From assembly GCF_040409805.1 (NCBI RefSeq), contig NZ_CP099572.1, positions 1,116,001 through 1,180,000 on the forward strand: 64,000 nucleotides of DNA, given 5' to 3'. Positions 18,130-25,826 of this stretch are shown here, piece by piece. Position 1 is the first letter of the stretch, and every line of letters starts with the position of its first letter. This DNA comes from Polynucleobacter sp. MWH-UH23A (GTDB lineage: Bacteria > Pseudomonadota > Gammaproteobacteria > Burkholderiales > Burkholderiaceae). Both the position numbers and the translations under genes were made by a program. The notes below the pieces were generated by a model. That model saw nothing but the letters and a program-made list of their open reading frames with translations, ran no database searches and was not told the DNA's origin.

Positions 18130-18498
18130 TTAGCGATTTAGCTCTTCAGCATCTTTTGCCAACTCAGCGATAGATGCCTCAAATAGTTTAGGCATCGTAC
18201 GCAAAGACCGAATCACAATTAGAGCCAAAATAATGCCAATGGTTATAAATGCGCCAGTCAATAAACCAAGCACCAGGGTTCTGTCAGACTCCCAGCTATA
18301 AATCACGATTAATAGAGCAAGCATCACTAATCCAAAAAATAAAAAAAATAATGCGGACACTACCATCACAAGAGATTGCAGAAATTTACTTCTAGCAATT
18401 TGCACATCTATCGAGAGCAACTCTAAACGCGTTTGCGCAATCGATGCGCCTGTTGCCGCCAGATTTTTTATTGAGGACAGTAAGTTTTCTTGAGACAT
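18130..18498 (-). CDS. YqjE/phage-holin-family membrane protein
   Basis: A 122-residue protein with two strong membrane helices (about residues 37-67 and 75-97), a soluble N-terminus TRLELLSIDVQIAR and a charged C-terminus. The pattern ATGASIAQTRLELLSIDVQ is typical of YqjE-like proteins of the phage holin superfamily. It follows the DUF883 gene by 6 bases. Confidence 0.75.
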   Translation of the reverse strand: MSQENLLSSIKNLAATGASIAQTRLELLSIDVQIARSKFLQSLVMVVSALFFLFFGLVMLALLIVIYSWESDRTLVLGLLTGAFITIGIILALIVIRSLRTMPKLFEASIAELAKDAEELNR

Positions 18499-18504
18499 AA
18501 TTAC

Positions 18505-18816
18505 CTAGCGTCGACGAATAAATAATCCAATTAATAGACCCAATCCAGCAGCCACACCAATCGCCTCCCAAGGGTTTCGATGCACAAAATCATCCGCACC
18601 GGCAGCCACAACTTTTGCCTTATCGGCCAGATCACCCTCTAAGCTAGATATCTTTTCTTTTGCACCGGAAATTGTTTCCAACGCCTTGTTACGTAGGTTG
18701 CCAATGGTTTCGTCTGGATGATCCTGGGTTGCCTTGATTAACGTCTCCGCATCCGCAACTAGGGATTTAAATTCATCGATCAGTTGATCTGCTTGCTCTA
18801 TTTTTTTTGCTGTCAT
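18505..18816 (-). CDS. DUF883 (YqjD/ElaB/YgaM-family) membrane-anchored protein
   Basis: A 103-residue protein: a long helical, charged N-terminal part, then HRNPWEAIGVAAGLGLLIGLFIRRR at the C-terminus, a single tail anchor typical of YqjD/ElaB. Family members in E. coli associate with the membrane and ribosomes in stationary phase. It is the first gene of a three-gene cluster with YqjE- and YqjK-like proteins. Confidence 0.85.
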   Translation of the reverse strand: MTAKKIEQADQLIDEFKSLVADAETLIKATQDHPDETIGNLRNKALETISGAKEKISSLEGDLADKAKVVAAGADDFVHRNPWEAIGVAAGLGLLIGLFIRRR

Positions 18817-18842
18817 GATAATTTCCTATGGTCATAGCTATT

Positions 18843-19304
18843 CTAAGCACTTCTGTAGCCAGACCCTAACAGCAATACAGTCATACCAGCGTTTGAGGCC
18901 TTGAAATGCCTCAAATACCGCTTCAGGCCGGGTCGTTTCTTTATTAACTCCAGATAGGCAGGGCTGCCATACGGCACATTTTCTCCGTAAATATACTCGT
19001 CCACTCGGTCTGCATAACGATTATTTTCTAAGGCCTCATGTATCGCCCTCTTGATATGCCCGCCCTGGCCAGATGAGCCATACCCATGAATGAGGATAAC
19101 AGCCTTCACACCTAGCTCTAGAAATTCGCGAATTTTTACTGCGAGTATTTCTAATGCATCATCTACGCTAGGATTGCCGAGTTTTATATTGAATTCAATC
19201 ACATCAACTGCCAATAACGGAATCTGAGGACTTCCACAGTGAGGGCAATCGCCAAATAGACTGCGAGCATTTCCACACTCAGAACATTCTGCTATCTGAG
19301 CCAT
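18843..19304 (-). CDS. Zinc-ribbon plus Smr-domain protein
   Basis: A 153-residue protein. Residues 7-23 contain CSECGNARSLFGDCPHCG, two CxxC pairs making a zinc ribbon. The rest is an Smr-like domain, with the family-type pattern of a helix (VDDALEILAVKIREFLE), strand AVILIHGYGSSGQGG and helix IKRAIHEAL; the HGYGSSGQGGH segment corresponds to the HGxGxG motif. Smr domains are nucleases or nucleic-acid binding modules. The zinc ribbon in front is a somewhat unusual arrangement. It follows the small secreted-protein gene by 17 bases. Confidence 0.75.
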   Translation of the reverse strand: MAQIAECSECGNARSLFGDCPHCGSPQIPLLAVDVIEFNIKLGNPSVDDALEILAVKIREFLELGVKAVILIHGYGSSGQGGHIKRAIHEALENNRYADRVDEYIYGENVPYGSPAYLELIKKRPGLKRYLRHFKASNAGMTVLLLGSGYRSA

Positions 19305-19321
19305 AAAAGCTTAAATGCAAC

Positions 19322-19618
19322 TTAAGAGCAGTATTTTGATTCGAGCGTGGCGGCGTTACTTGACTTGTCATCCACCATCAAGTTCAACTTCTTGTAGGCT
19401 ATCTCCTTATTTTCCGGTGTCTTGAGATGACGCTCAATCAAGCTAGCCACATCCTTGCGAATGGATGTATTGCCATACTGTAAGCCCTTTAATGTAGATA
19501 CAGCCTCAGCGGAAATCTTGCACTGTTGACTAACTAACGCTGATGAATCAGACGATGTGCTTGCGTATGCAAATGCCGCAAGCGAAATTGTTACGCCTGC
19601 TAATAGAGTTTTTTTCAT
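19322..19618 (-). CDS. Small secreted protein of unknown function
   Basis: A 98-residue protein with a signal peptide (KKTLLAGVTISLAAFAYA, probable cleavage after residue 19-20). The mature chain is helical and charged and has only two Cys, one near the start (QQCKIS) and one next to the last residue (KYCS), suggesting one disulfide. No family is recognised. The start is coupled to the upstream 59-codon HTH gene: stop and start are TAAGATG, and AAGGAA within the end of that gene serves as ribosome site. So regulator and secreted protein form one operon. Confidence 0.65.
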   Translation of the reverse strand: MKKTLLAGVTISLAAFAYASTSSDSSALVSQQCKISAEAVSTLKGLQYGNTSIRKDVASLIERHLKTPENKEIAYKKLNLMVDDKSSNAATLESKYCS

Positions 19619-19619
19619 C

Positions 19620-19799
19620 TTAGTTCCTTATTTTGTGACCACATGTTGGACAGCAACCCATATCTTTTGCTCTCGTTTTTCTGAGAGCGGCATACACGCT
19701 GGATTCTGAAATTTCCATCTTTCTTGCGGCTTGAGCTGCGCTCATACCCTTCCCTATCCACTCCAAAGCTTGATGTGTTTTCGGTATTCGTCTTTTCAT
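19620..19799 (-). CDS. 59-residue helix-turn-helix protein with C-terminal zinc knuckle
   Basis: A very small gene, start MKRRIPKTHQALEWIGKGMS, preceded by GGGAG 5 bases before its ATG. Residues about 18-42 (GMSAAQAARKMEISESSVYA) read as a helix-turn-helix of the homeodomain-like/resolvase type, followed by basic residues. The end, CCPTCGHKI, has C50, C53 and H55 as likely zinc ligands. The start is 20 bases downstream of the -10 box of a promoter containing a 29-base perfect palindrome, so it probably controls itself. The next gene starts 1 base after its stop. I know of no name for this protein. Confidence 0.75.
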   Translation of the reverse strand: MKRRIPKTHQALEWIGKGMSAAQAARKMEISESSVYAALRKTRAKDMGCCPTCGHKIRN

Positions 19800-19818
19800 T
19801 TCATCTCCCAGTTCTAAG

Positions 19819-19861
19819 ACTATATCACAACTTCACAACTTGTGAAGTTGTGAAGTATAGT
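19819..19861. promoter_or_regulatory. Palindromic operator with back-to-back promoter elements
   Basis: A perfect palindrome covers 19825-19853: arm TCACAACTTCACAA, one central C, arm TTGTGAAGTTGTGA. Each arm is itself a tandem repeat (CACAACTT twice; GTGAAGTT twice). On the minus strand -35 TTCACA (19846-19841) and -10 TATAGT (19824-19819, preceded by TG) are 16 bases apart, with the palindrome covering the space between. On the plus strand there are a matching TTCACA (19832-19837) and TATAGT (19856-19861) 18 bases apart. This is the layout of a repressor-controlled divergent promoter. Confidence 0.7.
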
Positions 19862-19990
19862 AATTTCATCATGACAAACCCTAATAAACGGAGCCTTTGA
19901 AATGAATTACGGAACGAAAGTTAGATAAATAGCCAGAAAAGCCAATGAGGTAATGGCAATAGTATGATTTGGAAAACTAAGGAGCTATAT
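19862..19990 (+). other. Non-coding stretch with short broken reading frames
   Basis: Downstream of the plus-strand promoter only very short frames exist: ATG at 19871 (9 codons), and ATG at 19902 with a GGAG site before it, which stops after 8 codons. The frame after that stop reads IARKANEVMAIV and then stops again. It may be the remnant of a small partner gene of the HTH protein, or simply a leader for the lipoprotein gene. Confidence 0.35.
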
Positions 19991-20539
19991 ATGTACCGAC
20001 TTTCACGTCTTGTTTTAATCACTTCCATCGCCCTGGGCCTTAACGCATGCGCAAATAACGATAAAAAGATCAGCTCATGGGAGATAAATGATGTTTACCA
20101 ATCCACAACAGTTACCCCAAATCCCACAACCGGCGGTAAAACATATCTAGGGCCTTCAATTAATACAATGGATAAAGCTAACACCTATGAAATGTTTAAT
20201 ATTCGTACGGCTGAATCCCAACAAGGAATGAAAACGTATGAGCTACAGATTCACCTCACCTATTTCAATCAGGTGCGTGACTACAACTCTGCTAGCCTCA
20301 TTAATGGTCCAGTAAACAGCTTTAAAGTAATTTCCAAAGAAGCCGGTCTTTGTGAATCTAGAGGTTGCATGTTTAAGGAATTGCTATCCATCAAAGTGAC
20401 CGATGCGTTCTTAAAACAGAACATGAAAACTGGTTTTGAACTAAAGATTGGCTCTAAGGCTGGGGTTACAAGCGTTGTATACATTCCACCACAGTACATC
20501 CAGGGATACTTAAAGGCAGTAGATGGAGTCGCCTACTAG
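19991..20539 (+). CDS. Lipoprotein of unknown function
   Basis: I chose the ATG at 19991 (182 residues) because AAGGAG lies 7 bases before it; an in-frame ATG at 19964 has no such site and would spoil the signal. Residues 1-20 form a lipoprotein signal ending LNAC, with C20 as the lipidated Cys. The mature domain is beta-rich (MKTYELQIHLTYFNQVRDYNSA, VTSVVYIPPQYIQGYLKAV) with a Cys pair CESRGC that may be oxidised. It ends 93 bases before the convergent phasin gene. Family not recognised. Confidence 0.7.
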   Translation: MYRLSRLVLITSIALGLNACANNDKKISSWEINDVYQSTTVTPNPTTGGKTYLGPSINTMDKANTYEMFNIRTAESQQGMKTYELQIHLTYFNQVRDYNSASLINGPVNSFKVISKEAGLCESRGCMFKELLSIKVTDAFLKQNMKTGFELKIGSKAGVTSVVYIPPQYIQGYLKAVDGVAY

Positions 20540-20586
20540 GCCACAGAGTTAAAGGGCTTGCCCTTATTTGATTTCATTGGAGCAAT

Positions 20587-20612
20587 AAAAAACCGCCCGA
20601 AGGCGGTTTTTT
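20587..20612. terminator. Bidirectional terminator between lipoprotein and phasin genes
   Basis: Stem AACCGCC / GGCGGTT with loop CGAA is flanked by an A-run and a T-run. It sits between two convergent genes and can serve both. Confidence 0.9.
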
Positions 20613-20632
20613 AATTAAACAATTACTAATAA

Positions 20633-21208
20633 TTAAGCAGCAGCTTTACGGCTTTTAGCAGCTGGCTTAGCTACAGCGTATTGACCTTGAAAGTTAGCCA
20701 ATGCAGCGTCAACATTCTTTTCAAAAGTAGCGAATGCATCAGTAGCAGTTGCACGCACTTGGTCAAATTGTTGAATAGAAGCTTCGAAAGCTGTTTTGAA
20801 TGCAGATACAAATGCCTCAGAACCAGCAGGAGCAGATTTAGTAGCTTCTTTAACAAACTTAACTAAGTCATCGCGTGCGTCATCGATAGAAGCATCAACA
20901 ACTTGAGCAACTTCTTTGTTACCGTTGCGAACAACTTTGTTAACTTTTGCCTGGTATGCAGCAGCATACTTAGCAGCTTCTTGAGCAGCTTCAGGTTGAG
21001 CCAATTTAGCTAATTGCTGTGCATCTTTGATAGCCAACAACTGTGAGCTAGCATCTTGTGCAGCAGCCAATGCATCTTTAGCAGCGGCTTGGTTGATTTC
21101 TGCTAATTCTTGAGCACTTTCAACAGCTACTTGTGCCAAATGTTTAGCATTCTCAACAGCTTTAGCTTGAGCTTGAGCGATTTGATCGTTTAATTGATTC
21201 TGGAACAT
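20633..21208 (-). CDS. phaP: Phasin (PHB granule-associated protein)
   Basis: A 191-residue, Ala/Gln/Lys-rich, almost wholly helical protein starting MFQNQLNDQIAQAQAKAVENA. I chose the ATG at 21208 because AAAGGA lies 6 bases upstream; the frame remains open further up but without a ribosome site. It has long amphipathic helices without Cys and a basic tail KSRKAAA, typical of Phasin_2 proteins that coat polyhydroxybutyrate granules. Two TTGC-N6-GCAA sites lie upstream and may bind a PhaR-type repressor. phaC/A/B are not in the window. Confidence 0.88.
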   Translation of the reverse strand: MFQNQLNDQIAQAQAKAVENAKHLAQVAVESAQELAEINQAAAKDALAAAQDASSQLLAIKDAQQLAKLAQPEAAQEAAKYAAAYQAKVNKVVRNGNKEVAQVVDASIDDARDDLVKFVKEATKSAPAGSEAFVSAFKTAFEASIQQFDQVRATATDAFATFEKNVDAALANFQGQYAVAKPAAKSRKAAA

Positions 21209-21270
21209 GATTAATCCTTTAAAAAATGTGGTTACGTTTCTTGTTGCGATGCACCATTGTTCCAAACTTT

Positions 21271-21305
21271 TTGCTGTATTGCAACAATTATTTGCTGCTA
21301 AGCAA
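21271..21305 (-). promoter_or_regulatory. Paired TTGC-N6-GCAA operators upstream of phasin gene
   Basis: Two copies of TTGC-N6-GCAA occur at 21271-21284 and 21292-21305, exactly 21 bases apart, i.e. two helical turns. The second is also embedded in a longer inverted repeat with arms ATTATTTG / CAAATAAT. They are about 63-97 bases upstream of the phasin start. PhaR repressors of polyhydroxybutyrate metabolism bind TGC/GCA-type inverted repeats in other bacteria. Confidence 0.6.
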
Positions 21306-21420
21306 CAAATAATTTAAATATTTTACTTTTTACCTTTATTTTCAATGGCTTAAGACTAACTAGGAGACAACAAAAAACCCAGAAAATCATTAAATTTACT
21401 GGGTTTTATTGAAAAAGTAC

Positions 21421-21515
21421 TGGCGGAGACGAGAGGATTCGAACCTCCGATCAGAGTTTTAGCCCCGATGCTCCCTTAGCAGGGGAGTGCCTTCGACCAG
21501 CTCGGCCACGTCTCC
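21421..21515 (-). tRNA. tRNA-Ser(GCU)
   Basis: On the minus strand the sequence starts GGAGACGTGGCCGAG, has anticodon GCT in a CCCCTGCTAAGGG arm, a long variable arm typical of serine tRNAs, the T-loop GGTTCGAATCC and an encoded CCA. About 95 nt long. It lies between the phasin gene and lysC. Confidence 0.95.
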
Positions 21516-21585
21516 GTACTTTTTATCCGCCCCACAGTTTAACGGATAACCGCCTCTGAGGGGTTTTATTAACCTTTTAATGCGT

Positions 21586-22836
21586 TTACTTCTGATCCAA
21601 CTCAAACGCTTTATGCAAGGCGCGTACTGCTAACTCCATATATTTCTCATCGATCACTACAGAAATTTTGATTTCACTAGTAGAAATCATAAGGATGTTG
21701 ATGCCCTCTTCTGATAGGGTGCGGAACATTTTGCTAGCAATGCCAACGTGAGAGCGCATGCCAACACCTACAACTGATACTTTAGAAACCTTGGGATCCC
21801 CTGAAATTTCTTTAGCCTCGATATGAGCCTGTACAGTTCCTTTGAGAATGTCCAAGGCTTTTTGATAATCAGCGCGCGGTACAGTGAATGTGAAATCAGT
21901 TTTACCTTCAACTGATTGATTCTGAATAATGATGTCTACATCAATATTCGCATCAGCGATTGGGCCTAGGATTTGATATGCAATACCTGGGCGATCAGGA
22001 ACTCCAAGTACGGTAATCTTAGCTTCATCGCGAGCAAAGGCGATACCGGAAATAACGGCGGCTTCCATAGTGCTGTCCTCTTCAAATGTAATCAAGGTGC
22101 CCGACTTCATCTCTTGGTCTAAGGGCATCAATGGATCTGTCAGTGATGACAGAACGCGGGTTTTAACTTTGTACTTACCAGCAAACTCAACTGAGCGAAT
22201 TTGCAACACCTTTGAGCCTAAGCTTGCCATCTCAAGCATCTCTTCAAAGGTAATCTTATCTAGGCGACGCGCATCCTCACAGACACGTGGATCAGTTGTA
22301 TAAACACCATCAACGTCTGTATAGATAAGGCACTCATCCGCTTTTAACGCAGCAGCCATGGCAACTGCAGATGTATCAGAACCACCACGACCTAATGTAG
22401 TGATATTGCCTTCTGGATCTACCCCTTGAAATCCAGTAACAACAACTGCTCGACCGGCATTCAGATCATTCAAAATCTTTTTACTATCGATGCTTTTAAT
22501 GCGCGCTTTAGTAAACGATGAGTCCGTGTTCACGGCTACTTGCCAACCAGCATAACTAACCGCATCAATACCCTCTTTCATCAATGCCAATGCCAACAAA
22601 CCAGAGCTGACTTGCTCACCCGTAGAAGCAATTTGATCAAGCTCGCGAGGACTTGGGTTGGGATTGATTTCTTTTGCCAACCCTAGCAAGCGATTGGTTT
22701 CGCCTGACATAGCTGATGGCACAACTACTACTTGATGGCCAGCACGCATCCATTTAGCAACGCGTTTTGCAACGTTCGCGATACGCTCAACCGAACCCAT
22801 CGAGGTGCCACCATACTTATGAACAATAAGAGCCAT
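21586..22836 (-). CDS. lysC: Aspartate kinase
   Basis: A 416-residue enzyme that phosphorylates aspartate, the first step towards lysine/diaminopimelate, threonine and methionine. The N-terminal catalytic domain begins VHKYGGTSMGS and has TTLGRGGSDTSA and TDVDGVYTTDPR. Residues from about 265 form two ACT domains (ITVLGVPDRPGIAYQI, VSVVGVGMRSHVGIA) for feedback control. Length and single catalytic domain match the monofunctional, lysine/threonine-sensitive type. It stands alone between tRNA-Ser and tilS; dapA is 13 kb away in the window. Confidence 0.95.
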   Translation of the reverse strand: MALIVHKYGGTSMGSVERIANVAKRVAKWMRAGHQVVVVPSAMSGETNRLLGLAKEINPNPSPRELDQIASTGEQVSSGLLALALMKEGIDAVSYAGWQVAVNTDSSFTKARIKSIDSKKILNDLNAGRAVVVTGFQGVDPEGNITTLGRGGSDTSAVAMAAALKADECLIYTDVDGVYTTDPRVCEDARRLDKITFEEMLEMASLGSKVLQIRSVEFAGKYKVKTRVLSSLTDPLMPLDQEMKSGTLITFEEDSTMEAAVISGIAFARDEAKITVLGVPDRPGIAYQILGPIADANIDVDIIIQNQSVEGKTDFTFTVPRADYQKALDILKGTVQAHIEAKEISGDPKVSKVSVVGVGMRSHVGIASKMFRTLSEEGINILMISTSEIKISVVIDEKYMELAVRALHKAFELDQK

Positions 22837-22915
22837 AAAAACCGTTTGCCGTCTATTAAGCAGGAATGTAATTCCTGATGATCTAAAAAGGCTATATTTT
22901 ACAGGGTTTTACCCC

Positions 22916-24223
22916 CTAGTTTGACGTCCGCTGCCACTCTGGCCAAACCCTAGACCCCGAATGAACCAAATGCGGGTAACTTACCCCAACACCAGCAACA
23001 GCAATTAACTCCTGACCAATGTAGAGAAGTGGCGCATGACGCTGCCAGGGGGGAACATTGCCTTCTTGAAACAGATTTTTAAGGGTTCTACGTGGCGCAT
23101 TTGCCTTGATCTGCAATTTTTCAGCACCCGACCTCACCTTCGCGGAGACTAAGCCGTCTTTTTGAGCTTTCTTAAACCAGGCAGCACTTAATCCTGGTTT
23201 TTTACTCTTACTCGAAATGGATCTAAAAACCCACTGCCCTTCTTGATTTGAGGCTAACTGCAGCTGGCCTCGCCAAAGCCGAATGACTTGTCCATCATGC
23301 ACCCACTCTAACTGGGCATCTGACTTAACCGTCTCAAGGTCTTTCCACCACGCACTAAGCCTGTCTTGTGAAGGCATAGGAAGTCCTTTGGTTTTTAGCC
23401 AATAACGCAATACATTATTTGCGGCTGGCAGATCATGACTTGCCAGAGCCTTAAATGGTTTTATAGCAATACCCTCTTCTTGGTAAATATTCTGACCGTC
23501 AACTCGAGCCAAGCGATCTAATAAGATCTGAGAATCACCGATTAAGCCAGCGCTTCTGGCAAGATTTGCAACTGCTTCTGGTTGTAGTTTTTCAAGTCTG
23601 GGGATAATTTGTTTGCGAATAGCATTACGCTTAAACATATCGTCCTGATTGCTTGGATCCTCTACCCACTTGAGCTTATGCTCTCTCGCGTAAGACTCTA
23701 ATTCAGCGCGACTTTGATTGAGTAACGGTCTCCATAAGGTGATTTGCTTATTAGACAACCTCAGCTCGCGGGCATTGGGCATTCCAGATAATCCAGCAAC
23801 ACCAGAACCTCGTAGTAGCTGCAAGAGAATGGTCTCCGCTTGATCGTTTTGGTGGTGCGCCAACAGCAAGTCCGCGATTCCATACTGTTCACAAAGCTCC
23901 GCTAAAGCTTCATATCGTGCCTTGCGAGCTCGGCCCTCTAAATTGCCGCTACTTTTTTGATTGCCAAGGTGTAGCAATCGAAAATCGAATTTAATTTGAT
24001 ATTTTTTGGCAAGCTTTTCACAAAAAAGCAGCCAATCATCTGCAGGCTTTTGCAAGCCATGATGAATATGAAAAGCGTAGATTTCTACGGTAGGTTTTTT
24101 ACCAACGGTTTTTGATCGACAAACCGTATCAAGCAACACCACAGAATCGAGGCCACCACTTAAAGCAACCGCAATTCGTTTTGGTGATTTAGGACTTTGC
24201 TGCAACTTCCTTGAACTTGCCAT
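22916..24223 (-). CDS. tilS: tRNA(Ile)-lysidine synthase
   Basis: A 435-residue enzyme that converts C34 of tRNA-Ile(CAU) to lysidine so it reads AUA. The PP-loop ATPase motif SGGLDS is at residues 21-26, [19 protein letters not shown] is the family signature, and the C-terminal domain has [18 protein letters not shown]. The start overlaps the end of accA by 35 bases; no later Met precedes the PP-loop, so the overlap appears real and couples the two genes. Confidence 0.93.
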   Translation of the reverse strand: MASSRKLQQSPKSPKRIAVALSGGLDSVVLLDTVCRSKTVGKKPTVEIYAFHIHHGLQKPADDWLLFCEKLAKKYQIKFDFRLLHLGNQKSSGNLEGRARKARYEALAELCEQYGIADLLLAHHQNDQAETILLQLLRGSGVAGLSGMPNARELRLSNKQITLWRPLLNQSRAELESYAREHKLKWVEDPSNQDDMFKRNAIRKQIIPRLEKLQPEAVANLARSAGLIGDSQILLDRLARVDGQNIYQEEGIAIKPFKALASHDLPAANNVLRYWLKTKGLPMPSQDRLSAWWKDLETVKSDAQLEWVHDGQVIRLWRGQLQLASNQEGQWVFRSISSKSKKPGLSAAWFKKAQKDGLVSAKVRSGAEKLQIKANAPRRTLKNLFQEGNVPPWQRHAPLLYIGQELIAVAGVGVSYPHLVHSGSRVWPEWQRTSN

Positions 24224-25160
24224 AACTCATTAGGCGCTCATGGCGACGCTCAAGCAAAGCATCTGTTTTCATGCCATCAAAAGTTTTTAGAGATTCAGCA
24301 AGTGCTTTGCGCATATTGCCCATCATCACATCGTAATCACGATGTGCACCGCCAATAGGCTCGGCAACAATCTTGTCGATCAAACCCAGCGCTTTTAACC
24401 GCTGAGCAGTCAAACCCAGCTGTTCAGCCGCCTCTGAAGCCTTATCGGCAGTCTTCCACAAAATCGAGGCGCAGCCCTCAGGAGAAATCACAGAATAGGT
24501 AGAGTTTTGCAGCATCAGAACTACGTCACCCATCGCAATCGCCAAAGCTCCTCCAGAACCGCCTTCACCAATGATGGTAGCGATGATGGGTACTTCTAAC
24601 TCTGCCTGAACATAAAGATTGCGACCAATCGCTTCAGATTGATTACGCTCTTCCGCATCAATTCCTGGAAAGGCACCTGGTGTATCTACAAATGTAAATA
24701 CTGGGATGCCAAATTTTTCTGCAAGGCGCATCAAACGCATTGCCTTGCGATAACCCTCAGGGCGACTCATGCCAAAGTTGCGCAATGCACGCTCTTTAGT
24801 ATCGCGACCCTTTTGGTGGCCAATCACCATGCACGGTTGATTATCGAAACGCGCTAAACCTCCGATGATAGATTGATCATCTGCAAAACTACGGTCGCCA
24901 TGCAATTCATGAAAATCTGTAAATAGTGCGCCTACATAATCTAACGTGTAAGGTCTTTGAGGATGTCGTGCAACTTGAGACACTTGCCATGGAGTTAAAT
25001 TGGCGTAAACATCTTTAGTAAGCTGCAGACTTTTTTCAGAAAGCGTTTTGATCTCATCGGATATATCCACCGATGACTCATCTTGCACAAAACGCAGCTC
25101 TTCAATCTTTGACTCTAATTCGGCGATTTGCTGCTCAAAATCCAGGAAAGTCGTTTTCAT
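24189..25160 (-). CDS. accA: Acetyl-CoA carboxylase carboxyltransferase subunit alpha
   Basis: A 323-residue subunit which with AccD transfers CO2 from carboxybiotin to acetyl-CoA to make malonyl-CoA for fatty acid synthesis. It begins [18 protein letters not shown] and has [34 protein letters not shown] and the [11 protein letters not shown] oxyanion region. Length matches the family. Its last 35 bases overlap tilS, and alkA/cysS lie upstream on the same strand. Confidence 0.96.
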   Translation of the reverse strand: MKTTFLDFEQQIAELESKIEELRFVQDESSVDISDEIKTLSEKSLQLTKDVYANLTPWQVSQVARHPQRPYTLDYVGALFTDFHELHGDRSFADDQSIIGGLARFDNQPCMVIGHQKGRDTKERALRNFGMSRPEGYRKAMRLMRLAEKFGIPVFTFVDTPGAFPGIDAEERNQSEAIGRNLYVQAELEVPIIATIIGEGGSGGALAIAMGDVVLMLQNSTYSVISPEGCASILWKTADKASEAAEQLGLTAQRLKALGLIDKIVAEPIGGAHRDYDVMMGNMRKALAESLKTFDGMKTDALLERRHERLMSYGKFKEVAAKS

Positions 25161-25169
25161 AGTCTGATT

Positions 25170-25826
25170 TTAATATTCAACTGGAATGGGGTCGATACTT
25201 CTCCACATATACCAGGTGGCAACCGTACGCCATGGGGCCCAGTTAGCCGCCACCTCTCTAGCCTCATGGCGACTTACAGGCTCGCCACTAAAGTAATTGA
25301 GGGAAATGGCCTTAATTAGCCCCACATCATCCAAAGGAAGGATATTGGGGCGTATCAGGTTAAAAATGAGGAACATTTCCGCGGTCCAGCGCCCAATGCC
25401 CCGAATAGCGCTCAATTCCTGAATGACGCTCTCATCATCCATATTTTTCCATTGATTGGCGTGAAGACGACCAGAATCAAAATGATCAGCTAAATCCCGA
25501 ATATATTCGACTTTGCGACCAGATAAGCCCGCAGCGCGCAATTCCTCAACCGATAAAGCTAAGATATTTTTGGGATTCATCTTTCTCTTGCTGGCGACAA
25601 GAACTCGATCCCAAACTGCTTGAGCCGCCGCCACAGAAATTTGCTGACCTACAATCGCTCTTGCGAGAGTTGTAAATGCATCGCCTCGTGTAACCAAAAA
25701 ACCAGAGCCATATTTGGGAATGATTTTTTTCATGATGCGATCTTGTTTCATTAAATCACGACAAGCTTGCCCCCAATAATCTGGGGCGCCATCAATTGAT
25801 GCAACTTTTTCTTTTGCAGTCGACAC
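25170..25826 (-). CDS. alkA: DNA-3-methyladenine glycosylase (AlkA-like, HhH-GPD)
   Basis: A 218-residue base-excision enzyme with the HhH-GPD fold: helix-hairpin-helix AIRGIGRWTAEMFL followed by LPLDDVGLIKAI, where the second Asp is the catalytic one. No C-terminal Fe-S Cys set is present. It starts with GTG, which overlaps the cysS stop by one base (TAGTG), and it ends 9 bases before accA. It lacks the N-terminal domain of E. coli AlkA and resembles the shorter AlkA/MagIII-like forms. Confidence 0.85.
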   Translation of the reverse strand: MSTAKEKVASIDGAPDYWGQACRDLMKQDRIMKKIIPKYGSGFLVTRGDAFTTLARAIVGQQISVAAAQAVWDRVLVASKRKMNPKNILALSVEELRAAGLSGRKVEYIRDLADHFDSGRLHANQWKNMDDESVIQELSAIRGIGRWTAEMFLIFNLIRPNILPLDDVGLIKAISLNYFSGEPVSRHEAREVAANWAPWRTVATWYMWRSIDPIPVEY

